Shown: positions 18,803-28,894 of the stretch, in pieces
Numbering within the stretch: the stretch's first letter is position 1
Layout of the letters: each line of letters begins with the position of its first letter
DNA from: Tritrichomonas musculus
Lineage: Eukaryota; Parabasalia; Tritrichomonadida; Tritrichomonadidae
NCBI GenBank assembly: GCA_039105265.1
Contig: JAPFFF010000005.1
Location: forward strand, 6,433,501 to 6,497,500
Direction of reading: 5' to 3'
Length of the DNA stretch: 64,000 bases
The notes under the pieces: model-generated
Database searches by the model: none
What the model was told of the DNA's origin: nothing
Seen by the model: the letters and a program-made list of their open reading frames with translations, nothing else
Made by a program: the position numbers and the translations under genes

Positions 18803-19525
18803 TTAAGAAAACAGATTTATAAGTGAATGAATTACTAATAGCATTAAAGATGCATATTCAAATGGAAATATTCCTAAGGCACTTGATAGTGATGATCTTC
18901 TGCTAATTGAAAAAGCAAAGGCGCATGCAATAAACATTTTCAACAAATATTTAAATGAGCAATATGATGTTTCTGCTCTTTTCTTTGTAATTTTTCTAAC
19001 TATAACATCAACAAATTGTGTCCATTCCATGAAAATGAAAGAGAAAATCAAAATAAGTCTTTCATCAGCATTTGGGAATAAAGGAACAAATTTGTTAAAC
19101 GTTCTAACTTGTGAAATTGACCCTAATATCGAAATAGGAATTCTTGTGTATTTTATAATCTTAAATTTAACTGTTTCTGGAATGAAATAAAGTAAAACGA
19201 ATAGAATTAAAATAATACCAAATAAGTTAGCAGTTGATACAAAATATGATTGTAATAATTGATCTTTTGATATGCGATTTTGAATAAATAAGGTAAATAA
19301 AATAAAGAGTAATTCATTTACAATCGAGCAAAGTAAAATAAGAATAAACTGAAGAAAAATACTTATATAAATTCCTTGAAAAGTTCGAATCAAATAATGG
19401 CTTATCCAAATTGCATTACAACACATCCATTTTGTAGAATAAGGCGAATATATAAATGTTCTAATGGAATCTGTTACTAATGGATGTTGTAATAATGGAA
19501 CAAGAACGCTTAAAATTTGACTCAT
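18803..19525 (-). CDS. Multi-pass membrane protein, tentatively TRIC-like
   Basis: This 240-aa protein has five to seven hydrophobic spans: about 47-65, 66-84, 100-118, 157-175, 190-207 and 220-238. The segment YFIPETVKFKIIKYTRIPIS followed by a V-R motif recalls the Y-C-P-x-D-x-V-Y-K...P-V-K...V-x-R segment of TRIC trimeric intracellular cation channels of the ER. Size and number of spans fit as well. The glycine pattern of TRIC helices is weak here, so the assignment is tentative. There is no signal peptide. It lies between a coiled-coil gene (same strand) and the divergent gene at 19777. Confidence 0.7.
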   Translation of the reverse strand: MSQILSVLVPLLQHPLVTDSIRTFIYSPYSTKWMCCNAIWISHYLIRTFQGIYISIFLQFILILLCSIVNELLFILFTLFIQNRISKDQLLQSYFVSTANLFGIILILFVLLYFIPETVKFKIIKYTRIPISILGSISQVRTFNKFVPLFPNADERLILIFSFIFMEWTQFVDVIVRKITKKRAETSYCSFKYLLKMFIACAFAFSISRRSSLSSALGIFPFEYASLMLLVIHSLINLFS

Positions 19526-19776
19526 TAAAAAACTTGATTTAAAAAATTGAATGTATAAATGGTTGCTTTGAAATTAGCATCAATTTTTATATATAATTAT
19601 TATTATATCATCCCTTAGAAACAGATTTCATTAGACCTTGATATATTCACCTTATTCTATAAAATAAATGTGTTGTAATAATGAAATAAATAATTTCTTA
19701 ATTTTCTTGCTATTTGACCATTTATACGTTCAAAAAGTTCGTGAATTATAAACGTTTTTAATTCAAAAAAAAAAAT

Positions 19777-21168
19777 ATGTTTTTTAATTATAAGTTCGAG
19801 CAGGAAAATACTAATAAGCAACAAAATTTTGCAAATGAGCAATCTGATGAAAAAGAAGAAGATTTTTTCTTAACATCTGATGATAAAAAAATTAGCATTT
19901 TTAGAACTTGTGAAGAAATACACCAACTATTCATTGATCAAAATTCTTTTAAAATCTCTAAGCCAATTAATGTTCTTTCTAATTTAATTATTAACGAAAA
20001 ATTATCATCTATTCCGGGATTTTTTCAATTTGATATCCCAAGAATTCTATTTCAGTTTCTTTTATTAGATAAAGAAGATATTAGAGATGCTTCTGTTTCT
20101 TGTTTAGTGAATTTTTCATCATATGAGCAATCAGAAGCTTCATTTAACTCTGAAGTTTTTTGCAGAAATTTTCTTTTAGCTTTTGATCACGAAAAAATGC
20201 AAAGTATATTGGAAAAAATGATAGTGTTATTTTATAATGTTTGTGTATTTGAAAATCAAAATATCAATTCTTTTTTTATTCTAAATGGTATTATTAAAAT
20301 TTTAATTAACCAATTTAAAACATCATCAAATAAACAAATGATTGAAAATTCTTTTGATATTATATCAATATTATGTAAATCAAAACTTGAAAAAGATGAT
20401 GTTTTAATTATTTACGGTATTATATGTAATTTTATGAAAGAGTATCATTTTTTTAATCTTTATTTCATCAAAATCTTTTACAATTTGATAAAATATGAAT
20501 CATTTTTATATGAAGAATTTTGTGATTACAAATTATACGATTTTGTTAATGAATCCCTATACAAAAATAAACTTAATATTGAAGTTCGATATGCAATCAA
20601 TGTTGTTAAAAATCTCATCCAGAAATATAATTGTTATCAATTATTTGATAGCATACAGATTCTCAATCTTTTGGTCATCGAGCCACAAATTAAAGAAGAA
20701 GAAATGTGTCTTTTATCAATTGCTAATGTAGTTTGTTTATGTCTTGATAATGATAAAGATTTATATTCAAATTTATTATCTGAAAATTCATTCAAAAATA
20801 TTTTACTCCTGGCGCAATTTCGAGATACTCGTTTTAAGGTTGCAATGATAAAGTTAATTACTCGTTTAGTTAAAGAAATGAAATCTAATAATTTTAATCT
20901 CACTTTTATTTCTGATAATAATAATCAAAACATATTCAACATTCTAGATGACTTGATTGAAACAAATGAACCCGATGTTGTAAGGTGTTCTTTGGATTTA
21001 ATTTGTTTAATTTTTATGAAATCAACTACTTTTAATTTATTTGATATTTGTAAAAATCTTTTCCAGAATGTTTTTACGCCTTCTCTTTTTGATAAATCTT
21101 CTGAATTTCAAGATGAGAAGATAATCGAATTTCTTTATCAAATACAGTCGTATTTAACTGCAAAATAA
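19777..21168 (+). CDS. ARM/HEAT-like helical protein, unknown function (463 aa)
   Basis: No named family is recognised. After an acidic, Asn/Gln-rich N-terminus (about 30 residues), the protein is a continuous run of Leu/Ile-rich helices of armadillo-like spacing up to the C-terminal FLYQIQSYL. There is no signal peptide or membrane span. It starts at the ATG at 19777, after an A-run. Similar length and composition to the proteins at 5578 and 9036 suggest a shared fold class, though not clear paralogy by eye. Confidence 0.82.
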   Translation: MFFNYKFEQENTNKQQNFANEQSDEKEEDFFLTSDDKKISIFRTCEEIHQLFIDQNSFKISKPINVLSNLIINEKLSSIPGFFQFDIPRILFQFLLLDKEDIRDASVSCLVNFSSYEQSEASFNSEVFCRNFLLAFDHEKMQSILEKMIVLFYNVCVFENQNINSFFILNGIIKILINQFKTSSNKQMIENSFDIISILCKSKLEKDDVLIIYGIICNFMKEYHFFNLYFIKIFYNLIKYESFLYEEFCDYKLYDFVNESLYKNKLNIEVRYAINVVKNLIQKYNCYQLFDSIQILNLLVIEPQIKEEEMCLLSIANVVCLCLDNDKDLYSNLLSENSFKNILLLAQFRDTRFKVAMIKLITRLVKEMKSNNFNLTFISDNNNQNIFNILDDLIETNEPDVVRCSLDLICLIFMKSTTFNLFDICKNLFQNVFTPSLFDKSSEFQDEKIIEFLYQIQSYLTAK

Positions 21169-21507
21169 AAATGGTTTTATATTTTGCTCAGATTATCAAA
21201 TTATTAATTATATCATTTTAAGTTATAGAATTACAATTTGATCATCTGATCAATATTGCTTTGTTATTTGTCTATATTTTATTTTACTGTGTTCAGATAA
21301 AAAGTATGATTAATTATTATCCATTATTTTAAAAAAAATCACTCAAAATAAAATGTAATTCATAAATACTCTAATTCATTTTATATATTGCTAGAATTTA
21401 TATCTGTGTATATATTATCATGGTTCTTTATCATTTGACAAATATTGTATTTATTTGTTGCAATGAAAAAAATGCCTCTCTGTGTAGAAAAGCCATCACA
21501 ACATCTT

Positions 21508-21651
21508 GTTAAAGATATAAAATTTTATTTCAATTTACATGATTTTTTAAATATCTTTTTAATTGAGTTAATTTAAATAAAAAAAAAAAAAAAATAGCAT
21601 ATTAGTTAAAGATATAAAATTTTATTTCAATTTACATGATTTTTTAAATAT
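21508..21651. repeat. Direct duplication of a 47-bp gene 3' end
   Basis: The 47-bp sequence beginning GTTAAAGATATAAAATTTTA occurs identically at 21508-21554 and 21605-21651. The second copy contains the stop codon of the P-loop ATPase gene (minus strand) and its 3' flank; the first lies 97 bp further downstream of that gene. The rest of 21169-21643 is AT-rich spacer with an A-run at 21580-21594 and no gene. Confidence 0.8.
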
Positions 21652-23206
21652 AGCCACTACATAATGCGTTTTTAACACCCGTATGCGCCATTCTAACGAC
21701 AGCTCCATTCGACAAGTAGAGATGTCCACTTGCAAAAAGAGGTAAGAGTGATCTTAATTGAGTCGAATTTGTGATTTTAGCTGTTCCATTTCTCTCACAT
21801 AATTTGTATAGTGCATCTGGAAAATCACCGTTGAGCTCTTTGCGCAAGAAGGCCTCCACAGCCTCCTGCTGCTTTTTAATTGAGTCATCAATTGACATTC
21901 CACTTTTGAGATCTTCAAAAACTCTTTCAATTGTTCCACCATGACCACCAAATGCATTCATTATTTTCCGAAGTTCTATTTGACTGAAAACATGGGATTT
22001 GACAACAAGATCTCTGGTGGGATCTTTTAATGGAGTAATTTCTGTAAATTGAATTGAAGGTGAAATAGGATCTGTTGATAAACGAAATGATGAGTCCCGA
22101 ATTTCACAAATAACTGGAACAAAGTCTTTATACAATGGACGTCGAGATAATCGTGCAAAAAAGCTTGAATAAAGCGCAGGTGATGATTTTTTGAGTTTAT
22201 CTAGATCATGAACAAAAAGGACCGGGCGAACATAATTTTTCATAGACTCAAGATAATCAATGAATTTGGTCAATGAGTAAGGGCGTTTTAAAGAATCGTC
22301 GAGTACATGGGAAAGAGCATTGAAAACATAGCTATATATGGGATCATTAATTAAAGCCTTTTCAGTAAATGTTTCTGTATCAATTGAAGTTGAGATCGTT
22401 TCTGAAGCTAGTGTTGCTGTTGGTGTGGGAGTTGATGTTGGAGTTGATGTTGGATTTATAGTTGGTTCCGTCTCTTGAGAATCGCCATGTTGATTCTTGT
22501 CATTTTTTGATGGTGCCGATGGTGTATCGCTTTTAGTTGAGGAAGATTTTAATTTATTTTTATCATTTGTAGAATCTTTAGAACTTGTAGATGGTAAAGG
22601 AGAAGGGGATACAAGTGTTTGTGAATTTGCATTTGATGAAGGTATTGATTTCTCTTTTTTGGGGGGTTGAGGTTCAACAGAGGGTTTTATTGAATCTTGA
22701 GTTAAGGATTTTTCATTGGTTATTCTTTCTTTTTCTTCGTCTAAAGCTATTTTTTCATTTTCAATTTCTTTAGTTGATAATTTTTGTGGTTTAAAAACAT
22801 CAGCTGCGCGATTAATTTGCGAAGAAGATAAATATGGACGAACTGCACTAAGGCCATTTATGACTCCAATTTTAAAAAGACTAATCACATCTTCAGGTGT
22901 TTTGGCAGTTGAAAAGTCGCAATTAACCACAAAGTGACGAGTTGTCGCAAGATCATTAGCCATAACATTTAAAGCACGTGATTTACCACATTGATATGGG
23001 CCAGTGAGAACAAGGACATTCCTTGTAGGAGCTGTATTAATATATTGGCGAATAGTAAGATTAAAATCATCATTCCAAACGTAAGGAATTCGTCCTTGAT
23101 GTCGCACGAAAGTTCTTCGCATCGTAATAATATAATATATAAATGCTGCAAGAACAAAAATGCCTGCTGCAAGAATAATATTTCTTTTTGTCTGATTTAA
23201 TCCCAT
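21644..23206 (-). CDS. Membrane-anchored P-loop ATPase
   Basis: An N-terminal transmembrane anchor (about residues 9-27, ILAAGIFVLAAFIYYIITM) precedes a P-loop ATPase domain. The Walker A is GPYQCGKS (69-76). A disordered Ser/Thr/Pro/Lys-rich insert spans about 140-280. The Walker B-like hydrophobic stretch VLFVHDLDKL (329-338) is followed by the rest of an AAA/STAND-like fold, with a C-terminal helical part. This resembles archaeal-type ATPase or ORC/STAND-like proteins; substrate and membrane are unknown. The large insert between Walker A and B is unusual. The start is the first ATG. The 3' end is duplicated downstream (see repeat at 21508). Confidence 0.8.
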   Translation of the reverse strand: MGLNQTKRNIILAAGIFVLAAFIYYIITMRRTFVRHQGRIPYVWNDDFNLTIRQYINTAPTRNVLVLTGPYQCGKSRALNVMANDLATTRHFVVNCDFSTAKTPEDVISLFKIGVINGLSAVRPYLSSSQINRAADVFKPQKLSTKEIENEKIALDEEKERITNEKSLTQDSIKPSVEPQPPKKEKSIPSSNANSQTLVSPSPLPSTSSKDSTNDKNKLKSSSTKSDTPSAPSKNDKNQHGDSQETEPTINPTSTPTSTPTPTATLASETISTSIDTETFTEKALINDPIYSYVFNALSHVLDDSLKRPYSLTKFIDYLESMKNYVRPVLFVHDLDKLKKSSPALYSSFFARLSRRPLYKDFVPVICEIRDSSFRLSTDPISPSIQFTEITPLKDPTRDLVVKSHVFSQIELRKIMNAFGGHGGTIERVFEDLKSGMSIDDSIKKQQEAVEAFLRKELNGDFPDALYKLCERNGTAKITNSTQLRSLLPLFASGHLYLSNGAVVRMAHTGVKNALCSGYI

Positions 23207-23670
23207 TTTATAAATTGAAATATTTATTTTTTTATAAGATGCATTGAAATTCTTATCAAAAAATTGAAAAGATGATTATTAAGTTATTAAACGATAGGTT
23301 TAGAATATCATTATGTTATAATATATAATTCTCATAAAAGGATATAAGATCTCACAAGAAAAAGTCAATAATATTGAAGAATCATAAATAAAGTTTATAG
23401 CAAAGTCTTTGCTGCTAAGATAGTTTGTTTGTTTATGTAGTTGATTGGTAAGGTTATTTTGTAAGTCAAATGTATCATTCAATGAATGGTCTTGAGAAAG
23501 TCCTTCAGAGAATGATTATGATCTTGACCAGATTACTCTTCTATCTTGATTTATATATGTTGTTTTTTCTTTTTTATTTTTATTTTTATTGAATTGGCAA
23601 GTATCTTTATTAAAATCTTGTGAAATGTTTTTTGAATGTCAAAATACGGTTGATTTTCCTTTAAAATTTC
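23207..23670. other. Divergent intergenic region
   Basis: AT-rich spacer between the divergent P-loop ATPase gene and the homeodomain-like/WD40 gene. No RNA gene or coding relic was seen. Confidence 0.5.
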
Positions 23671-23676
23671 TCATTT
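23671..23676 (+). promoter_or_regulatory. Initiator that fixes the start of the homeodomain-like/WD40 gene
   Basis: TCATTT matches TCAYTW and lies 14 nt before the ATG at 23685. Transcription from here would exclude the upstream in-frame ATG at 23625, so the shorter protein is preferred. Confidence 0.62.
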
Positions 23677-23684
23677 CTATTTTC

Positions 23685-25715
23685 ATGCAGCCAGTTCAAG
23701 AAGATGATGGTAAAGATGGACGCTACTTTCCAAGCGATTCTGAGATGCCAATATTAATTCATTATCTTCAAATCTATTTTTCACATCCAGAAAGATCAAT
23801 TCAAAGATCTCAAGTAGTTCAAAACGTTGCCAGCATTCTTTCACCCACAAATAAGCATTGGAATCATCGAACAATACGATTATGGTTTAATAACAACAAA
23901 CGTGTTTTTTATCGACCGACTTCACCACAAAATGTCCAACCTCAAAATGAGCCAAATCAGATTTCACCCACCGCATCTGTTTCTGGATCCTTTTCACAAG
24001 ATATTGAGTCACAAAATCAATCAATCTTCAACTCACCGCCAATACCTAAATACTACTTACCTTCTAGATCGCTTTCAGTTGTTCAAATGCCAGCAGTTGT
24101 TGACACAAATCAAGAACAAAGAATGAATCAATATGCATCTCAAAACCTAAATGCAGGACAGCAAATGAATGCTTCTCAATGGGAGCATATGCAACGACAA
24201 CAACAAGCAAATAAGCTAGATCCGGATTCGTTTGCTTTGCATTTAAGTAATGTAAGAGATCACATAACAGAAAGCAATTACGATTTTCAATCTCAAAAAG
24301 ATTGTGAAGCTCGAACAACTGAAAAAATAGCTTCAATACATGATCAAAAATGGTATCAGATGATTTCTATGCATCCTTGTATTTATGTGCCCATCAAGGA
24401 TAAAAGTTCAATTCCGAACTGTCAAGACAAAAATGCAAATCCGTTTTCTTTTCAAGTAATGCAGCCAGCAAATGGCACTTTTTTGGACCATGTTGTTCAA
24501 TCTTCATCAACTCCTCCATCTCCGCCATCAAATCCTGGACCATTATCGGTTCCATCTCAAATCTCCAATCCTACATCTCCATCATCGTCATATTCATCAT
24601 CCCCTTCACCAGCTCCCTTATCACCAACATCATCACTTGATTTATCGAATTATCCTAACTCTCCTGAAAGCAAATCTAATCAATCAACGCCATTTCCACT
24701 TGGAGTATGTCCATATGATTTAATTGAAACCAGTACATTTTCAGAAAATGGGATGCCATTTATGGTTTCGTATGATGTATCAGTTCAGGCCGATCAAATT
24801 CATCTCAATTTAAATCCAACTTCAAACTCATATGATGTAGTTTGCCAAACCGGATTTCTTTCTCCTGTATCATCTATTGCTTATGATGCTGAAGCCTCTC
24901 ATCTGTGGGCGCATTCGGGAAACTTTGTTCGCTCTTTCAATTGTAATTCAGTGAATAGCACAATAGAGATAGATCAGACCATTTTAACTGGATCTCATCA
25001 CTCACTCAGATCAGCAATGACATTTTGGGATAAAAATCTTGTTCTTTCTTCGAATTCAACGATATTAACTTGGAAACGTGAAATTATGTATCCACCAATT
25101 GATATGGACAGAAATGAAGAAGAGATTAACGAAAACTTTGGTGTATGTCTTACATTGATTGTACCAAATATCGACTCTCTTACAACGGTTGACGAATATC
25201 TTGTAGTGGCCAGTTCAGATTACCATACAGCACATATAATTGCTCAAAATGGAGCATGTGCAAGTAGAGCAATTGGTCATACAGCGGGAATTACTTCGCT
25301 TCATAAATATGATTCAAATTCTTTTATTACTGGTTCTGCCGACCAAACCGCCAAATTTTGGGATGTTCGCGTTCCAGTTGCCATTCATAGCTTGCACAGA
25401 CATAAAGGTATCATTACAAGCGTTTTTGGAGATGGGAATAACGGATCAAATTTAATATTTACCGGAGGAACAGATGGTGTTATACGATCATGGGATATTA
25501 GAAAAATGAAGCATGTTTTTTCTATTAATATTGGCGAAGCAACTCCGCAATCAATTTTTTATGATAGCAAAAGAAAAGTTCTTAGAGCTATTAATAGTGA
25601 AAAATGTAAGGATTATTTTTATGATCTCGGTAAGTTTTCGTATCAAAATCATTCTGAGCAAATCGTTGATTTTGGTTTGAATTCAATTTTGTCTTTTCAA
25701 TGTGTAAATGAATAA
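23685..25715 (+). CDS. Homeodomain-like DNA-binding domain fused to WD40 repeats
   Basis: Residues about 15-76 look like a homeodomain-type helix-turn-helix: two helices around EMPILIHYLQIYF and QVVQNVASILS, then a recognition helix HRTIRLWFNNNKRVF with the W-F-x-N core of homeodomain helix 3. A long disordered region rich in Gln, Pro and Ser (about 80-390) follows. The C-terminal third is WD40-like, with clear repeats ITGSADQTAKFWDVR and FTGGTDGVIRSWDIR near residues 580-640. The fusion suggests a DNA-bound protein that recruits partners through a propeller. The frame is open further upstream, but the Inr at 23671 supports this ATG (676 aa); an ATG at 23625 is the alternative. Confidence 0.8.
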   Translation: MQPVQEDDGKDGRYFPSDSEMPILIHYLQIYFSHPERSIQRSQVVQNVASILSPTNKHWNHRTIRLWFNNNKRVFYRPTSPQNVQPQNEPNQISPTASVSGSFSQDIESQNQSIFNSPPIPKYYLPSRSLSVVQMPAVVDTNQEQRMNQYASQNLNAGQQMNASQWEHMQRQQQANKLDPDSFALHLSNVRDHITESNYDFQSQKDCEARTTEKIASIHDQKWYQMISMHPCIYVPIKDKSSIPNCQDKNANPFSFQVMQPANGTFLDHVVQSSSTPPSPPSNPGPLSVPSQISNPTSPSSSYSSSPSPAPLSPTSSLDLSNYPNSPESKSNQSTPFPLGVCPYDLIETSTFSENGMPFMVSYDVSVQADQIHLNLNPTSNSYDVVCQTGFLSPVSSIAYDAEASHLWAHSGNFVRSFNCNSVNSTIEIDQTILTGSHHSLRSAMTFWDKNLVLSSNSTILTWKREIMYPPIDMDRNEEEINENFGVCLTLIVPNIDSLTTVDEYLVVASSDYHTAHIIAQNGACASRAIGHTAGITSLHKYDSNSFITGSADQTAKFWDVRVPVAIHSLHRHKGIITSVFGDGNNGSNLIFTGGTDGVIRSWDIRKMKHVFSINIGEATPQSIFYDSKRKVLRAINSEKCKDYFYDLGKFSYQNHSEQIVDFGLNSILSFQCVNE

Positions 25716-26217
25716 ATATTTTTTGTATTTTTGTCTTTTGAAGTGAACATTGAAAAATTTGTTGGTGGGAAATCAAATTTATCTCATTTGTAGAGTTCAT
25801 AATCATTGTAGAATTTAAATATGATTTTTGTCGTGAAATTTTCGGCTGAACAAAAAATGAGATTATAGAATATAACTTATGAATTTTTCACTTATATGAT
25901 CATTATGTTAATCTTAGCATTTAAAATTTAATATAATGAATATGATCACTATCTCTATTTTAAAATGTTGGAATAGTAAGTATCAAAATTAAAATCCCTA
26001 TAAATAAAAGACATCTTTTGGGCAATAGTAGGATAATTGTCATTGCAAATGGTATTTGCTTGGATAAATTTGTTTTAAAACAAATTACTAAATTAGTAGG
26101 TTAATAAAATTAAAGGTAGAATAATAAATTAGAAACAAATATGGGTGTATTATAATATTTTAAAAAGTAAATAAAAAATAAAACATAGTAATATTGGTAA
26201 ATCATTGTTGTAATTAT
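25716..26217. other. Convergent intergenic region, no gene seen
   Basis: AT-rich spacer between the WD40 gene and the Rab gene, both of which end here. It has no recognisable RNA or coding relic. Confidence 0.55.
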
Positions 26218-26826
26218 TCAACAACAGTTTTTCTTTTCATTTGCAACAGGTTGAAGTGGTTCCGTTACTTTTTTATTCACAGATTGAGCATACTCAATCA
26301 TCTTTTTCACAATTAAATTGATATTTTCACCTGTCTTTGCTGAAACCTCAAGAAAGTCAGCGTTAAGTGCATATGCACACTCTTTACCCTTTTCAGTACT
26401 AATATATTTTGAGTTTTGTTGACTATCAGTGGTATTTTCTTCGCGAAGGTCAATTTTATTAGCCACAATTAAAAATTTGTTATTTGAAGTTTGAACATTA
26501 TCTAAATATAATTCATGCCATTTGTGAACATTTTGGAATGACGTTTTAAGAGATACATCATAAACGATTATTGCAGCTTGTGAATCTTGAAAAAAAACTG
26601 ATGCAAGTGATTGATATTTTTCTTGGCCAGCTGTATCCCATAAACGTATGCATGATGCAGCGCCTGTATTTTTATCATTATATTGAATTCTTACCATTGA
26701 TGCGCCAACACTTGGAACGTAATCATCAGAGAAAGGTGCATCTATTATAGCATTGGAAATCATTGTTTTCCCTACGAAGCTATCTCCAATTAATGTAATT
26801 TTGTAATTGTTTATCTGTGAGTTCAT
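26218..26826 (-). CDS. Rab-family small GTPase
   Basis: This is a vesicle-traffic GTPase of 202 aa. It has all nucleotide-binding motifs: P-loop GDSFVGKT (14-21), G3 WDTAGQE (63-69), G4 NKID (123-126) and G5 SAK (162-164). It ends in CC for double geranylgeranylation and membrane attachment. Switch I reads YVPSVGASM, where most Rabs have P-T-I-G; the Mg-binding Thr is replaced by Ser, a conservative but uncommon change. A Thr/Gln/Ser-rich insert (about 129-141) lies before the G5 region. The subfamily cannot be named with confidence; the effector region is Rab5/Rab6-like at best. Confidence 0.93.
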   Translation of the reverse strand: MNSQINNYKITLIGDSFVGKTMISNAIIDAPFSDDYVPSVGASMVRIQYNDKNTGAASCIRLWDTAGQEKYQSLASVFFQDSQAAIIVYDVSLKTSFQNVHKWHELYLDNVQTSNNKFLIVANKIDLREENTTDSQQNSKYISTEKGKECAYALNADFLEVSAKTGENINLIVKKMIEYAQSVNKKVTEPLQPVANEKKNCC

Positions 26827-27319
26827 GATAATGTAAGGAAATAAATTTGAAAAAATTCATTGAGTTTATTTAAAATATTTGAATAGCTGTATTGAAAAAG
26901 GTTATATAGATCAATAGTAATTTGATTTTTTTTTATTTTTATAATGCTTGTAAAATTATTTTAAGAAATCTCGCATGTGTTTAATTTTGGAAAAAATAAT
27001 CAAAAAATTGAACTTTTTAAATTAATATCGAGCAATATTGAAAAATTTTTACAAAAAGAAAACTTTTGCAGCCTTTGTAAATAAATGAATCATTTGTTAT
27101 AAAAGTGTTTCTGAGTAAAATGCATAAAGATGTTAAGCCTTTCAAAAATGAAAAACGGTCAATTTTTTTTCAAAGCTATATTCTATATTTTCAATAAATA
27201 GTTTGATTTTTTATTTATATTTTTTGATAAAACAAATAGAAAATATCCAATATATATTCTCAATTTGATAATCCGTTTCTTTTACTAAGTAAAGCAAATT
27301 TTATTGCATAATCAAAGAG
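26827..27319. other. Divergent intergenic region, no gene seen
   Basis: AT-rich spacer between the divergent Rab and TPR genes. No strong Inr was found near either ATG and no RNA gene was seen. Confidence 0.5.
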
Positions 27320-28894
27320 ATGAAGAAGATATCACCCCAATCTCCACGTAGGCGACTTAAAGCCTCGTTTGCGATAAGTCTTAGTTCTAGATCAGATAAA
27401 AGAATAAGTCAAAAGGTTATTGATACTACATCACGTCGGTTGTCAGAGCCTGCAGATAAATTCAAAAAACTTCAAGCTGATTCAAATATTGAAAATGGAA
27501 CATTTGCTATTAACTTTTTCAAAAAAAATCCTCATCTAAAAGATGAAGCAAGACCTGAAGATAAAATTAAAAAGTTTGATCAAATTTTAAATGCAAATTG
27601 TCTTGATTCTTCTGAACGCTTAAAAGTACTTGTTCAAAAAAAAATGCTTGTATCACTTGTATATGGGCAAGTTTCAACTGAATATTTGGAATCAGTTGCT
27701 GCACTTGGTTCATATTACAATTCAATTCATCGTACAACATCAGCAATCAGAAATTTAGAAGAAGCAATTGACATTGATATTTCGGTTTCAAATTCAATGG
27801 AAGAATCTATGAAGATTAGAATTGAGTTAGCTGAAGCATATCTTAATCTTCCATGTGCAAAAAAGTCAGAATTGGTTCGAAACACCAATAAAGCTCTTAA
27901 TACAATTAAGCAATATTCAGATGTTGTTACTGATGATCCAAAAACGAATTATAGAAAAAGTCATATTTTAGGGAAAATTGCTTTTAGAAAAAATGATTTT
28001 AGTGAATCAATCGAAAGATATAATGAATCATTAGCTTTTCTTGAAGATATCAATAACGGTCAAGAAACTGCTGAAACTGCTAACTTATTTTTTGAAATTG
28101 GTAAAGTCTGCTCAAAAGAAAATTTAGCAAAAACTGCCTGTGATTATTATCAAAAAGCTTATGATATTTTTGAAAGCTTAAATATGCACAAACAGGCTTC
28201 AGTTTTGGAACCACTTCTTCCAACTGGTGAAGAATTTGATCTTGTTTATGGAAATGAGAATGAAGAAGAGAGTGTTGAACAATACCAAGTTAATTATAAT
28301 CAAAAATATCAAAATAATGATTCTTCTAATGAATCACGCTCATCAGCTTATAAAAATGTTGAAGGAGAAAACAATAATTCAAATGAAAGCGCAACTGATC
28401 CAATGAAATTTTATTTTAATAGACCCAACAATCAAATACAGAATGAAAATAATGAAGATTCAAACAAATCAAATAGTAATGAGAATTCAACCGACTCATT
28501 TAATAAAGACAATGTAAGCCAGAATGAAAATGACACTGAAGATAAAGGGTCTAGCGAAATTGATGTAAATTATAACAAATCAATTGAAAATCAAAGCGAA
28601 AGCAAAGATTCTGATAAGCCACTTTCGGAAAATAGTGATGATGAAAATGATTTAACCCAATCAGAAATTGAAAGTGAAAAATCAGATATGCATAAAAGCA
28701 GACCTGAGCAATTTAATTATCAAGTTGAAATTGAAGAAGATGAAAACGAAGGAAACGAAGCTGAAGAAAATGGAAATGAAGCTGAAGAAGATGGAAATGA
28801 AAACGAAGAAGATGGAAATGAAAACGAAGAAGATGGAAATGAAAACGAAGAAGATGGAAATGAAAATGAAGAAGATGGAAATGAAGAAAATTAA
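27320..28894 (+). CDS. TPR-like protein with hyper-acidic repeat tail
   Basis: The basic N-terminal 45 residues (SPRRRLKASF) are followed by TPR-like helical hairpins at about 75-300, including LESVAALGSYYNSIHRTTSA, LGKIAFRKNDFSESIERYNE and NLFFEIGKVCSKENLAKTAC. The arrangement vaguely recalls TTC23-type ciliary TPR proteins. From about residue 310 the protein is disordered and rich in Asn, Glu, Asp and Ser. The last 50 residues are a run of E-E-D-G-N-E-N heptads encoded by a 21-bp minisatellite (about 28740-28885). TPRs bind partner proteins; no partner is indicated. The start is the ATG at 27320. Confidence 0.83.
   Translation: MKKISPQSPRRRLKASFAISLSSRSDKRISQKVIDTTSRRLSEPADKFKKLQADSNIENGTFAINFFKKNPHLKDEARPEDKIKKFDQILNANCLDSSERLKVLVQKKMLVSLVYGQVSTEYLESVAALGSYYNSIHRTTSAIRNLEEAIDIDISVSNSMEESMKIRIELAEAYLNLPCAKKSELVRNTNKALNTIKQYSDVVTDDPKTNYRKSHILGKIAFRKNDFSESIERYNESLAFLEDINNGQETAETANLFFEIGKVCSKENLAKTACDYYQKAYDIFESLNMHKQASVLEPLLPTGEEFDLVYGNENEEESVEQYQVNYNQKYQNNDSSNESRSSAYKNVEGENNNSNESATDPMKFYFNRPNNQIQNENNEDSNKSNSNENSTDSFNKDNVSQNENDTEDKGSSEIDVNYNKSIENQSESKDSDKPLSENSDDENDLTQSEIESEKSDMHKSRPEQFNYQVEIEEDENEGNEAEENGNEAEEDGNENEEDGNENEEDGNENEEDGNENEEDGNEEN
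28740..28885 (+). repeat. In-frame 21-bp minisatellite (EEDGNEN heptads)
   Basis: The unit GAAGAAGATGGAAATGAAAAC, partly degenerate at the edges, is repeated about six to seven times at the 3' end of the TPR gene. It adds seven acidic residues per unit without breaking the frame. Confidence 0.85.
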
